NCBI RefSeq assembly: GCF_008367235.1
Contig: NZ_VTZS01000007.1
Location: forward strand, 40,980-104,979
Length of the DNA stretch: 64,000 nucleotides
Reading direction: 5' to 3'
Origin: Pareuzebyella sediminis
GTDB taxonomy: Bacteria > Bacteroidota > Bacteroidia > Flavobacteriales > Flavobacteriaceae
Each line of letters opens with the position of its first letter. Within the stretch, counting starts at the first letter, position 1. Shown here piece by piece: positions 1-8,482 of the stretch. A model generated the notes under the pieces. It had not been told where the DNA came from. It did not search any database and saw nothing but the letters and a program-made list of their open reading frames with translations. The position numbers and the translations under genes were made by a program.

Positions 1-2033
1 AATTCTTTGACCACTCCTTTTAGCTTAGGCTGTGGTCTAAAAAATAATTTACTTCTTTTAATAATTTCCACCTTAGAAATCCAATCTAAATGTACTTTAC
101 CCTTTAGAGCTTCTATAGTGCTTACTATAGTTTCGGGTAGATAGGCCAGTAAGACTTTCATATTTTCATTCGGAGTCTTCAAGATTCGCATGACTTGATT
201 GAGAAAAAGATCAAGGGTCAATTCAGCATCAGCCTTTGCGGCATGTTTTGTTACTAGAGCAAAATTCTTCTGATTTGGGTTGAGCAACACTTCAATCAAA
301 AATGTATCCCATACTCTTCCTTCGTTGAATTCAACTCCTTTTTTTGCAAGCAAAGGACAGTCAAAGTCTACTATGTTATGGCCTAGCAGTATATTTTGTG
401 CATTGCTGGCCACGCTGTTGAATAATTCCAGACCTTCATCTACTTGACTTTCATTTGAGAGATAGGTCCATTTCTCCAATTCATTCCATGCCAATTCGAA
501 AATTACTTCCGTATCACTTTCGATATCAAAACTTACAGGGTATAGGGCATGTATCAACTGATCTTTAGCTAGTGCTAAAAAGCGGTTTAAATTATCTGGA
601 TTAGATAGCTCTTTTGTATCAGTAAAAATCTCTGCTAATTCATTGTCCTCTAATTTCTGAATGATTCTTTCTTGTGTTGACGCATCTTGTTCCGAAAATT
701 TAGATAGGGCCTGACCCTTTGGAAATTTATTTGTTTTTTCAGCAACCCAGAACTGAAATTCAAGATCCTCGTTCAGACTATTGTTCAACTTGGGGTAGAA
801 AGCGTCCTTTTCAGCATTCACGGAAAGACCTACCAGCTTTTCTAACGCTTCATAAACGGCTATAGAGTCAATAATCAACTCTTGTTCAAAATAGGTTGTT
901 ATTTCCTTAGAAATCCTTTCTATATGTGTAGGCTTTAAAAGTAATTCAAATGACAGAATGCTATTATCTTCAGCATTCACATCCTCTGCTGCCAATTCAA
1001 ATTGAATACAGGCATCTATTAAATGTTCTTCCCAAAAATTAATAGGAATAGTGCCCTTTAACCATAATTCAAAAAACAGGAAGAACTGATCTTCCTGTTT
1101 CAGGTTGGCGTACGTAACTAGGTTAACATCTACTTCTTGCCACTTTTTCACAAAAGTTTCTATGGTATTTACCGTACTAAAAATCTTATTATTCTCAAGT
1201 TCATGATTGAATGGATCTAAGAAAGTTTCCTCGTATGTTGGCCTATCTACATTTGCCTTGTATGTTTTAAGAATATATAAGTCTTCTTCGGAAAACTCCT
1301 CTTTTGAAATTATTTGAAGTACATTTTTCTCAATCTTGGGGATAAGGACTTCCGTATTGGCTTCAACATTTTGCTTTTCGCAACGAATCTTAAAACGATC
1401 AAAGAATAAGGTGGTTACTCCAATGTTATCGTCATTACCAAAACCAATTGCTTTCGTATCATTAATAACCAATGGTTTTTCAAATGAGAGCCAATCAATA
1501 AACTTAGACCTACGATTACCAGGCACTACTGAGCCTTCAAAGAACGTAGCTTTGATTTTTGCAAGGTTAAATTTTTTAGATCTTAACTCACATAAAATAA
1601 TTTGGCCCTTTGCAAGTGCAGCGCAGTCTTCTTGCAGCTTATAATCTGTATCATCTTTGGCATACAAATCTAAGTTGGCAATGGAGTTTAAATCATCTAT
1701 ACGCTTTACAAAGGCATGTTTTTGATCAGGGCCAATGAATTTAACATAGGCATAAAAGTAATTTTTAGAGGACTTGGTGGTTTTAGGCTTCTTCTTACTT
1801 GGTTCCGGTTTTGTATGAGCTTTTTTTGTGGGTTTTGATTGGATATTAATCTGGGTATTATCCTCTTCCTGATCATCAGCTTTTAGCCCTAATGAGTTTT
1901 CTATGATAGTACCCCATAATTCAGGAACATCATTAAGATGTTCTAGATTGATGGTGATATGCTTCTTTTTTAAAATTTCCGCAATGGCATCAAAATCTAA
2001 TTTATATTTTTTCTCTAGTTCTTTAATGTTCAT
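1..2033 (-). CDS. Long protein with DEDDh 3'-5' exonuclease domain (C-terminus outside window)
   Basis: The reading frame is open from an ATG at 2033 to the window edge, giving 677 residues with the C-terminus missing. The N-terminal ~45 residues look like a small helical domain (KELEKKYKLDFDAIAEILKK), followed by a Lys-rich linker and about 400 residues I do not recognise. Residues ~500-605 carry the DEDDh (RNase T/DnaQ-like) exonuclease motifs: FDIES (D503, E505), GHNIVDFD (H552, N553, D558), and HAAKAD (H597, D602). All catalytic residues appear intact. In related architectures such a domain precedes a helicase, but that part, if present, is outside the window. It is the last visible gene of the ten-gene operon, 33 bp after the 120-residue protein. 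A role in processing DNA together with the type I modification genes is inference. Confidence 0.75.
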   Translation of the reverse strand, partial: MNIKELEKKYKLDFDAIAEILKKKHITINLEHLNDVPELWGTIIENSLGLKADDQEEDNTQINIQSKPTKKAHTKPEPSKKKPKTTKSSKNYFYAYVKFIGPDQKHAFVKRIDDLNSIANLDLYAKDDTDYKLQEDCAALAKGQIILCELRSKKFNLAKIKATFFEGSVVPGNRRSKFIDWLSFEKPLVINDTKAIGFGNDDNIGVTTLFFDRFKIRCEKQNVEANTEVLIPKIEKNVLQIISKEEFSEEDLYILKTYKANVDRPTYEETFLDPFNHELENNKIFSTVNTIETFVKKWQEVDVNLVTYANLKQEDQFFLFFELWLKGTIPINFWEEHLIDACIQFELAAEDVNAEDNSILSFELLLKPTHIERISKEITTYFEQELIIDSIAVYEALEKLVGLSVNAEKDAFYPKLNNSLNEDLEFQFWVAEKTNKFPKGQALSKFSEQDASTQERIIQKLEDNELAEIFTDTKELSNPDNLNRFLALAKDQLIHALYPVSFDIESDTEVIFELAWNELEKWTYLSNESQVDEGLELFNSVASNAQNILLGHNIVDFDCPLLAKKGVEFNEGRVWDTFLIEVLLNPNQKNFALVTKHAAKADAELTLDLFLNQVMRILKTPNENMKVLLAYLPETIVSTIEALKGKVHLDWISKVEIIKRSKLFFRPQPKLKGVVKE

Positions 2034-2066
2034 TCATATTACTTTACAGCCTCTAACCCCCTATTT

Positions 2067-2429
2067 TTAATATACTATCTCATCCTTAACAAACTTTGAA
2101 AAATCAAACCCGGTACCGCCTGATTTTACATCTCGTAAGTACATATACTTTTTGTCTGCTGAAATTTCAAGGTCTATTACGCCTTTATCTTGTCTTAGCC
2201 TAAAATGAGCATGTATGTCTTTAACAAAGCCTTTGGGCAGATAAACCCAGATGACTTTACCCTCTGTTCTTAAAAGTAAATTAACATCATCTCTAAATTT
2301 ATGTGGTTTAATATTTAACCACCAGACCTCTTTAGAAACATTGATCTTGGAATAACTGGTATTTGAGCTGTTTAAACCAACATTTCTGTTTGTGTTAAGG
2401 AATTCGATAAGTTCTTTTTTATTGTTCAT
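2067..2429 (-). CDS. Hypothetical protein, 120 aa
   Basis: I do not recognise this family. It is small and predominantly beta-strand in appearance (EVWWLNIKPHKF, KVIWVYLPKGF, IDLEISADKKYMYLRD), with no signal peptide or membrane segment. It starts 13 bp after the HARE/GIY-YIG gene stops and ends 33 bp before the exonuclease gene, so it is almost certainly co-transcribed with them. The Trp/Phe-rich strands would fit a small binding or scaffold domain, but no catalytic motif is visible. Confidence 0.6.
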   Translation of the reverse strand: MNNKKELIEFLNTNRNVGLNSSNTSYSKINVSKEVWWLNIKPHKFRDDVNLLLRTEGKVIWVYLPKGFVKDIHAHFRLRQDKGVIDLEISADKKYMYLRDVKSGGTGFDFSKFVKDEIVY

Positions 2430-2442
2430 GATATGTATTCTA

Positions 2443-3258
2443 TTAGTATCCTCTGGCTATCCATTTGCAATTATCTCTCAATTCTGTGACCTCTTTTAAT
2501 CTACCAGGGTTCCCTGCTAAATTCAACAAAGGCCAATATGTTCTGAGCAATTCATTTTCTATATCATTAAGATTACCATCGGCCTCTATCCAATTCACTC
2601 TTAGATGTTTATTTATCCATTCTACAATTGCTTTCTGATGCTTTGATGAAAACTTGTAATTGTTCTGATTTTTCATACCAACTAATGAACCTTTTTCTGG
2701 GGCATAACCCAAAATAGCACCAAGGCTTCGAAAAAAAGTACCATGACCTTTTGCCCTTAATTCTTGACCTAACAATCGTTTCTTTAAACTTTGTGATGCC
2801 AAACCTATGTAAATGATGTTGTGACTTCTTTGTTGAAGAACTTTTACAAAGTTGGGTTGTAATTTTTCTGGATTTATTATGCGAATGCAATATAACCCTG
2901 GGGTATTGGGTATTTTGTTTTCAACTTTTGGTACAGCCTCAAAGTTTTTTGGATCCATTAAATTGTTCACCAATGAATCGAAATCATTCGAAGGCTTGTT
3001 TGCAACTTTGATCTTTGGTTGAATTCTGGTTTTTAATGGTACAATTCCGGTAATACTGGTTAGGAATATTATACCTTCTTTTTTAGTGAATAAATGCGGA
3101 TAATTATTTACTCGCGCACTAATATGACTCCCTTTTATTGATGAGCCTTCACCTTTTCGATATAAGCCAGTTTGGTTAAGTGCGATTGCAATTACAGAAG
3201 CGGATAAAGGTCTACCTTTTTTTTTCAAAATGAAATGTATGGCTTCGTGTAAGGTCAT
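2443..3258 (-). CDS. HARE-HTH domain fused to GIY-YIG nuclease domain
   Basis: 271 residues in two parts. Residues 1-68 fit the HARE-HTH fold: TLHEAIHFILKKKGRPLSA, then SHISARVNNYPHLF and EGIIFLT. This winged-helix domain is known from restriction systems and chromatin proteins and is thought to sense modified DNA. Residues ~115-252 form a GIY-YIG domain: GLY (121-123), IIYIG (148-152) followed by ASQSLKKRL with the conserved Arg (161), an acidic helix with E234/E236 and the N-terminating strand LLNLAGN (245-250). Putative function is nicking or cutting DNA chosen by the N-terminal domain, possibly according to modification state; the latter is inference. It is preceded by a 46-bp gap and followed by a 13-bp gap in the operon. 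Confidence 0.8.
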   Translation of the reverse strand: MTLHEAIHFILKKKGRPLSASVIAIALNQTGLYRKGEGSSIKGSHISARVNNYPHLFTKKEGIIFLTSITGIVPLKTRIQPKIKVANKPSNDFDSLVNNLMDPKNFEAVPKVENKIPNTPGLYCIRIINPEKLQPNFVKVLQQRSHNIIYIGLASQSLKKRLLGQELRAKGHGTFFRSLGAILGYAPEKGSLVGMKNQNNYKFSSKHQKAIVEWINKHLRVNWIEADGNLNDIENELLRTYWPLLNLAGNPGRLKEVTELRDNCKWIARGY

Positions 3259-3304
3259 AATTCAATTATTTGGACAATTATAAAATATTAATATTTTCCT
3301 TTTA

Positions 3305-3853
3305 TTATCCAGAGCTTTGGTTAACTGATAATGAACCTTGAAAAATTTCGAGAAATTCAATAGTGTTTTTAAAGTCACTTTTATCAATATCTATTTCTAA
3401 TTCCTTTAATGAATCTACATGGACCAACAAGTGCTCCTCTTTATCATTAACATCATAATCTAGATAGTCCATCAGAAATGTAGCGTATTTGTCTTTAAAT
3501 AGGGATACATTTTTATTATACCATTTCTTTAAATCAGTTTGGGAATTTTTAATGGCATGATATTCTACTAGTAGCTTACTTATATAACTTTCGTTTCTTT
3601 GAAATTCGGAAACGGAATCAAGTTTTGTGTATAACTCTAGAAACTTTTCTTCATCCTTAGGATTCCAAAACAATGGAAGTCGTACGGATATGCCATCATC
3701 CATTTTTAACAAGTCTTGAGTCTGAACGTAAGAGCGACTTTCTTTGTATAACTCCCAATATTTTAAAAGCCAGAACTCTATCTTTACCATGCTATAAAAA
3801 CCCTCTTCTTTAAGGTCTTCAAATTCTTTTATGTAATCAGATGGTGAGGTCAT
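3305..3853 (-). CDS. Hypothetical protein, 182 aa
   Basis: I do not recognise this protein. It is rich in charged helices (EFEDLKEEGFYSMVKIEFWL, KKWYNKNVSLFKDKYATFL), acidic at the C-terminus, without signal peptide or membrane segment, and has no obvious catalytic motif. It follows the 309-residue unknown gene by 11 bp and precedes the HARE/GIY-YIG gene by 46 bp. Its position between nuclease genes suggests an accessory or regulatory subunit of the same system, which is inference only. Confidence 0.6.
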   Translation of the reverse strand: MTSPSDYIKEFEDLKEEGFYSMVKIEFWLLKYWELYKESRSYVQTQDLLKMDDGISVRLPLFWNPKDEEKFLELYTKLDSVSEFQRNESYISKLLVEYHAIKNSQTDLKKWYNKNVSLFKDKYATFLMDYLDYDVNDKEEHLLVHVDSLKELEIDIDKSDFKNTIEFLEIFQGSLSVNQSSG

Positions 3854-3864
3854 ACGGTTTTATT

Positions 3865-4794
3865 CTAATCGAAATATTCAAAATATTTTTTGCTCAATAT
3901 TCTATGTGAGTCCTCATAGAGCATTATTTCATGAACTGTAATGAGTTGCTTATTATCTGGTAGTAAATAATCGTTTACGTATATTATGGTACCTTCTATT
4001 TCAGAATACCTTGCAATGTTGCCTCTTTCATCTACTTTAAACTCTGAATTGGTTATATCCTCTAAATAATCTATTGTTTTATCGGGATTAATAGTGTACA
4101 AAAATTTCGATATTTCCTCACTTGGAGATTCTTTTTGGCTATGATAGGAAACAGTTTTTAGAATAAGCACTTGGATTTTCCCTGGATAATCATCAGTGTC
4201 AAAGACCTTAATTACCTCTTCTTCTGCATAGGTCATCAATTTTTCATTTTTGATGTTGGAGGTTTGTCCTTCAATCACATACATTGATTCCCTAATTGGC
4301 ATTTGGTCCTTATAATCATATTCTATTAAACGTATTTCATTGTTCGTTAAGTTGGTGATTTTTCTGGATTGTATTGTACCATCATTATTAAGGTTTATAT
4401 CTTCAATGGATAATAGGTTGTTTACGTCTCTAGGATATTCAGCGGATAGCTCTTCCGCTGTTACCAATCCACCTTTTAATTCTGTGGTTGTTCTACTATC
4501 ATCAATTATTTCGGTCTGATATTCAAATATTCTATACCCCAGCTTATGGTATTCGTATTTTTTTCTTCGTTTTTCACTGGGAAAGCCATAAGACCTACTT
4601 ATGCTAATCTTTTCATTGATGGCATTACCAGAGTCGTCAAAGTTAAATTCTGAGTGATAATTTTCGTCTAGGTCAAAGTTGCCAAATTTGACAAGTTTAC
4701 CTTGTTCATTATATTCTCTATAATACCCGGTTGAGAACATACCATTACTTTGGTTAAATACTTTCGAAATGTACTTTAGTTTCTTTACTGTCAT
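3865..4794 (-). CDS. Hypothetical beta-rich protein, 309 aa
   Basis: I do not recognise the family. The sequence alternates short strands and turns of the kind GYYREYNEQGKLVKFGNF, DDSGNAINEKI and DERGNIARYSEIEG, which resembles YD/RHS-type or MORN-like beta repeats, though the repeat is too irregular to assign. There is no signal peptide. It begins only 2 bp after the GIY-YIG gene at 4797-5300 ends, so the two are probably translationally coupled, and it precedes the 182-residue unknown gene by 11 bp. Similarity to RHS repeats alone should not be taken as a toxin call. Confidence 0.6.
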   Translation of the reverse strand: MTVKKLKYISKVFNQSNGMFSTGYYREYNEQGKLVKFGNFDLDENYHSEFNFDDSGNAINEKISISRSYGFPSEKRRKKYEYHKLGYRIFEYQTEIIDDSRTTTELKGGLVTAEELSAEYPRDVNNLLSIEDINLNNDGTIQSRKITNLTNNEIRLIEYDYKDQMPIRESMYVIEGQTSNIKNEKLMTYAEEEVIKVFDTDDYPGKIQVLILKTVSYHSQKESPSEEISKFLYTINPDKTIDYLEDITNSEFKVDERGNIARYSEIEGTIIYVNDYLLPDNKQLITVHEIMLYEDSHRILSKKYFEYFD

Positions 4795-4796
4795 CG

Positions 4797-5300
4797 CTAA
4801 GACAGATTTATTTTTCGATAAATTTCAGCAGCTACTAATTTCGCCTTTTCGAGGTTTTCATTATTAAAATGAATTTCATTTTGAAACGCTGGCCATTTTC
4901 CTGTTTCTTGCCTTATTTTATAAACTAATTCTGCTTCTACTGCCTCTACAAATAGAATATAAGGTTTGTCGGCATTATCTTTTTTTCCTTTTAACTTTTG
5001 CTCGAAAACAAACACCATAAGTTTTAATTCATCTGCCTGTTTCCATTTATAACCGTGGTAGCCTTTTTTGCCATCTGCTTTTAAACCTTGGTTCAAACGT
5101 GTGCCAATAGACTGGCTAGCATACCCTACGTACACAGGCTTCCCATTATGTTGAAGTACATAAATCTTTGGAGTAAGTTTAGCCGTAACCGGTGCGGTAA
5201 AATTGGCAACCTTACCTTCAGACATTTTTTGATAAATGGTTCTATTTTTTTCATCGCCTGTAAGAAATAGGGTGTAGCATATTGGCCCTTTATAGTTCAT
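4797..5300 (-). CDS. GIY-YIG nuclease-like protein, 167 aa
   Basis: A single GIY-YIG-type domain occupies residues ~43-145. The first strand is PKIYVL (44-49), the second is VYVG (57-60) followed by YASQSIGTRL with Arg68, and the acidic helix EAVEAELVYKI has E122/E124, ending with WPAFQNEIHFN. The G of 'GIY' is replaced by K, as happens in divergent members. The first ~40 residues are a short N-terminal extension of unknown role. It lies 2 bp downstream of hsdS, so it is expressed together with the type I specificity subunit. A DNA nicking role is expected from the fold; the target is unknown. Confidence 0.75.
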   Translation of the reverse strand: MNYKGPICYTLFLTGDEKNRTIYQKMSEGKVANFTAPVTAKLTPKIYVLQHNGKPVYVGYASQSIGTRLNQGLKADGKKGYHGYKWKQADELKLMVFVFEQKLKGKKDNADKPYILFVEAVEAELVYKIRQETGKWPAFQNEIHFNNENLEKAKLVAAEIYRKINLS

Positions 5301-5302
5301 AT

Positions 5303-6445
5303 TTAAAACACCTGATTAATTAAACTCTTTTGTAAGGCTTTGGAACTTGAAATTTTTGATTTAATCACTCCTTGAACTTTTAATAATTGTTCCATTTGAT
5401 TAAGTATTTCTTTTTCATTATTTGGAACTAAAATTTCATATTCTCCAATAATTTTATGACTTACCCTGGGCATTTTTGTGCCAAAACCTTGACTTGAAAC
5501 ATAATCTATAAATGCCTTACTATGAAAATGATATAAGACATACTCTTTAGACACTTTTTTAGTGTCATAAATCAATAATTCAGTTGTTGATAATGCATCA
5601 AAAGTTGCAATTATTGCTTTATCAAGGTAAGGTCTTAATTTGCTATAGCACAAGTCACCTTCATTTACGAGATTACATTGAGCTTTGACAGATTCAGTAC
5701 TATCCCAGTTGTTTGTTGCAAATTCTCCAGATTCTAAATGTTCCAGACCTATATATTTATTTCTTGAATGAGGAACTTGACTTTTTTCCTTCTTTGGAAT
5801 TAGGATTTGAGATAACTTAACTTTTTTTCCTGGTGATTCGTCAACTAAATTTTCAAAATGTATGTCTCTATGAATTTTAAGTTTATGCTTTAAATCAATC
5901 TCCCTCTCAACAACCTCATCCATAGCCCAAAGTAATTCAGAAAATTGGGCTTGTTGGTCTTTTGGTGGTAGTAAGAATTCGTATTTTGAAATATCCTTCC
6001 AATTGATATATGGATTCACAGAACCCTTTGAGTTTCGAATAGAATTTTCAGTGAAACCTTCCGACATCATTACAAAAGGGAGCAACCTTCTATCTATCTT
6101 TTTTTCATTTGCTTTAATTACCAAAGTGGTGTTTGATGTAATACCAGAAAAAGGAGCTATTACAACTTTTCTTAAATAGGTTCTTCTAGACCCATACAAT
6201 ATATCTCCATCATCAAACCTACGTATGAACGCAGGGCCTAAATATTCATCTTGCAAATCCCCCCATGACCTTAAATGAAGGTCTTCTGACCCCATATGCT
6301 CACCTTTTACGTATCTCGTTAATTTTGTATTTTCCCTATCAACTTTCTTTTTTTGCTGGATAGCGACATCTCCAAACTTGGTTAAAGTCCAATCCCTTTT
6401 ATCTATTTGAAGCTCTCCTTTTATATTCTCTAATGCCCCTTCCAT
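5303..6445 (-). CDS. hsdS: Type I restriction-modification specificity subunit S
   Basis: 380 residues with the HsdS layout: a first target recognition domain (about 20-165, ending PYINWKDISKYEFLLPPKDQ), a central conserved coiled coil (AQFSELLWAMDEVVEREIDLK), a second target recognition domain (about 205-350, with GDLCYSKLRPYLDKAIIA and MPRVSHKIIGEYEILVP), and a second coiled coil at the C-terminus. The two domains each read half of a bipartite target and seat two M subunits on DNA. It follows hsdM-B by 1 bp and is followed 2 bp later by a GIY-YIG gene. It is the only S gene in the window although two M genes are present. Confidence 0.93.
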   Translation of the reverse strand: MEGALENIKGELQIDKRDWTLTKFGDVAIQQKKKVDRENTKLTRYVKGEHMGSEDLHLRSWGDLQDEYLGPAFIRRFDDGDILYGSRRTYLRKVVIAPFSGITSNTTLVIKANEKKIDRRLLPFVMMSEGFTENSIRNSKGSVNPYINWKDISKYEFLLPPKDQQAQFSELLWAMDEVVEREIDLKHKLKIHRDIHFENLVDESPGKKVKLSQILIPKKEKSQVPHSRNKYIGLEHLESGEFATNNWDSTESVKAQCNLVNEGDLCYSKLRPYLDKAIIATFDALSTTELLIYDTKKVSKEYVLYHFHSKAFIDYVSSQGFGTKMPRVSHKIIGEYEILVPNNEKEILNQMEQLLKVQGVIKSKISSSKALQKSLINQVF

Positions 6446-6446
6446 A

Positions 6447-7904
6447 TTATTTTAATACTTCAAATAAGTTTTTCATTGATTCTTTAAGCTTTACATCACT
6501 TTCATTCCATTCTTGAAAAGATTTACCGAATGATAAATCAACATTGGAATTTTCTCTTTTCACATAGAAATTGATATTCATATTCCCATCATGCGATAGT
6601 ATTTCTTCAATGCTAGCTACTTTTGCATAATGCGGTATGTTATTAAACTCCTTGAAGGCATTATAAAATTTATTAATGTGATTATCTGTTAAGTATGCTA
6701 AGCCTTTATTATCTATAACATCTTGTTTGCCATTAATAAAAAGTATTTTACCTTTTCTTTCCTGAGGCTTGTTGGTATTTCCAACTAATATCATAGCCTC
6801 CATTGGAGAATTGTAAAAAAGGTTAGCCCCCAAACCAATTACAGCTTCAATTTGGTCCTCTTTAACCATTTTTTTTCTCATTTCAGCTTCCATATCCCGG
6901 AATAAAATTCCATGTGGCCATAGAATTGCATATCGACCATTTTCTTGGTCCATACTTTTGTGTATGTGCTGCTGAAATGCATAATCCGCACAACCTTGCG
7001 GAGGAACGCCCCAGAGGTTACGCCCGTAGGGGTCGTTGGCAAAACTTTTTTGGTCCCACGCCTTAATGGAGTAGGGCGGGTTGGCCAAGATGACATTAAA
7101 GGTTTTAAGTTCGTCGTTTTCTAAAAAAGCGGGGTTGGCCAAAGTATCGCTCCGTACAATGCTAAACTCTTCTATGCCATGCATAAACATGTTCATACGT
7201 GCTATGGCAGAGGTAATAAGATTAATTTCTTGCCCATATAATTTTAACGTACGGTATTCCTTACCTTCCTCCTTTAAATGAAGGGCGCAGTTCAATAAGA
7301 GTCCGCCACTACCACAGGTAGGGTCGTAAACACTCTCTCCCGGTTGTGGGTCCATGATCATGGTCATGAGTTTAACCACGGTGCGGTTGGTGTAAAACTC
7401 CGCTGCGGTATGGCCGCTGTCATCCGCAAATTCCTTAATGAGGTATTCATAGGCATTGCCCAGTTTGTCATCTGGGATGTTGCTCAAACTTAGTTTGTGC
7501 TGGGAATAATGCTCTATGAGGTTTGTGAGGGTTTCATCGCTTAGTCGGTTTTTGTTTGTCCAGCTGGCATCCCCAAAAATACCGTACAGGGTATCTGGGT
7601 TGGCCTTTTCAATGGCCCGCATTGCCTCTTGCAAGGCCATGCCCACATTCACGGTGGTTTCCCGCACGTCGTTCCAATGGGCACCTTCAGGGACCAAAAA
7701 ATGGTGGTGTTCCGCAAAAGCGGCATACTCCAAGTCACCATCGCCCTCTTCCAATGCTTTTTCAAATTCTTCGTCGTATACATCACAGATGCGTTTGAAG
7801 AACAATAATGGGAAGATATATTGTTTATAATCGCCGGCATCTATGGTGCCGCGCAATTGGGTGGCCGCGCCCCAAAGGTATTTTTCGAGTTCTTTTTGGG
7901 TCAT
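6447..7904 (-). CDS. hsdM: Type I DNA methyltransferase subunit M (HsdM-B)
   Basis: 485 residues with the N-terminal HsdM helical domain (LEKYLWGAATQLRG) and an N6-adenine methyltransferase domain: SAM motif DPTCGSG (194-200) and catalytic NPPY (275-278). The usual EFYTPR before the SAM motif reads EFYTNR here, a Pro to Asn change. It is clearly paralogous to HsdM-A upstream in the same operon. Its ATG overlaps the stop of the PD-(D/E)XK gene by 4 bp, indicating translational coupling. By eye, bases ~7000-7860 are richer in G and C than the 3' end of the gene, which hints at a mosaic history; I could not quantify this. Confidence 0.93.
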   Translation of the reverse strand: MTQKELEKYLWGAATQLRGTIDAGDYKQYIFPLLFFKRICDVYDEEFEKALEEGDGDLEYAAFAEHHHFLVPEGAHWNDVRETTVNVGMALQEAMRAIEKANPDTLYGIFGDASWTNKNRLSDETLTNLIEHYSQHKLSLSNIPDDKLGNAYEYLIKEFADDSGHTAAEFYTNRTVVKLMTMIMDPQPGESVYDPTCGSGGLLLNCALHLKEEGKEYRTLKLYGQEINLITSAIARMNMFMHGIEEFSIVRSDTLANPAFLENDELKTFNVILANPPYSIKAWDQKSFANDPYGRNLWGVPPQGCADYAFQQHIHKSMDQENGRYAILWPHGILFRDMEAEMRKKMVKEDQIEAVIGLGANLFYNSPMEAMILVGNTNKPQERKGKILFINGKQDVIDNKGLAYLTDNHINKFYNAFKEFNNIPHYAKVASIEEILSHDGNMNINFYVKRENSNVDLSFGKSFQEWNESDVKLKESMKNLFEVLK

Positions 7905-8482
7905 GCTAGTTCAATTAGGATTGCAAAGTTTCCATAGTCACTTTTCCTTTTTGAAGAAAAAGCTTTCTTAACAGTTCTAACTTTAGTCTCAAAATTGAGT
8001 TCAGATTTTAAAAATTTCTCAATGGGATGATTTTTATCTGACACTAATTTGACTGGTCGATAATTCTGTGAAGCAACTATCAAAAAGCATCTGATTAACT
8101 TATTTTGACTATGTAGTTCCTTCAGTTTATTTAAATCTTCTAAAATTAGGTTCCACCCATTCTCATATCTCTTAACTTCTAAAGCATATTTCAGCGTTTC
8201 AATATTTAGTGATTTTCCTCTTGTACCTTTAGATTTTCTTCCTATGGCTAGGTCCAATCTAGTTTGACCTTTAATACAAGGAGATAATTCTTTATACATT
8301 CTTTCACATTCGAGGACTTCATTATGATTGTCGATATTGGAATTTATACCTTGCGCCAACTCACCGACAATAGCTCCTTCCGATAATTTATAGTCATTAT
8401 AGAACTCTTTTTTATAAGCAAGCCAGTAGGCCAAACCTTGAAGGGTTGGTGCGCACCAATTTGGTAGAGGTGAATTTTTCAT
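7901..8482 (-). CDS. Small PD-(D/E)XK nuclease-like protein between two hsdM genes
   Basis: 193 residues. A PD-(D/E)XK signature is visible: E41 in a helix (GAIVGELAQ), D77 in the strand TRLDLAIGR, and E102-V-K104 in the strand KYALEVKRY, followed by a helix (NLILEDLNKLKELH) and a buried strand RCFLIVASQNY. This order matches the core of restriction endonuclease-like folds. The family is not one I can name. The gene starts immediately after hsdM-A ends (0 bp) and overlaps hsdM-B by 4 bp, so it is produced in step with both methylase subunits. It may be a cleavage subunit replacing or supplementing HsdR, or an inactive structural relative; this is inference. Confidence 0.68.
   Translation of the reverse strand: MKNSPLPNWCAPTLQGLAYWLAYKKEFYNDYKLSEGAIVGELAQGINSNIDNHNEVLECERMYKELSPCIKGQTRLDLAIGRKSKGTRGKSLNIETLKYALEVKRYENGWNLILEDLNKLKELHSQNKLIRCFLIVASQNYRPVKLVSDKNHPIEKFLKSELNFETKVRTVKKAFSSKRKSDYGNFAILIELA

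Noticed and set aside
1336..1644. 102-aa plus-strand open frame
   Set aside because: Opposite the exonuclease gene, whose frame is continuous across the region.
3865..4794. RHS-type toxin
   Set aside because: The beta-repeat resemblance is weak and lacks the RHS core motif; function left unknown.
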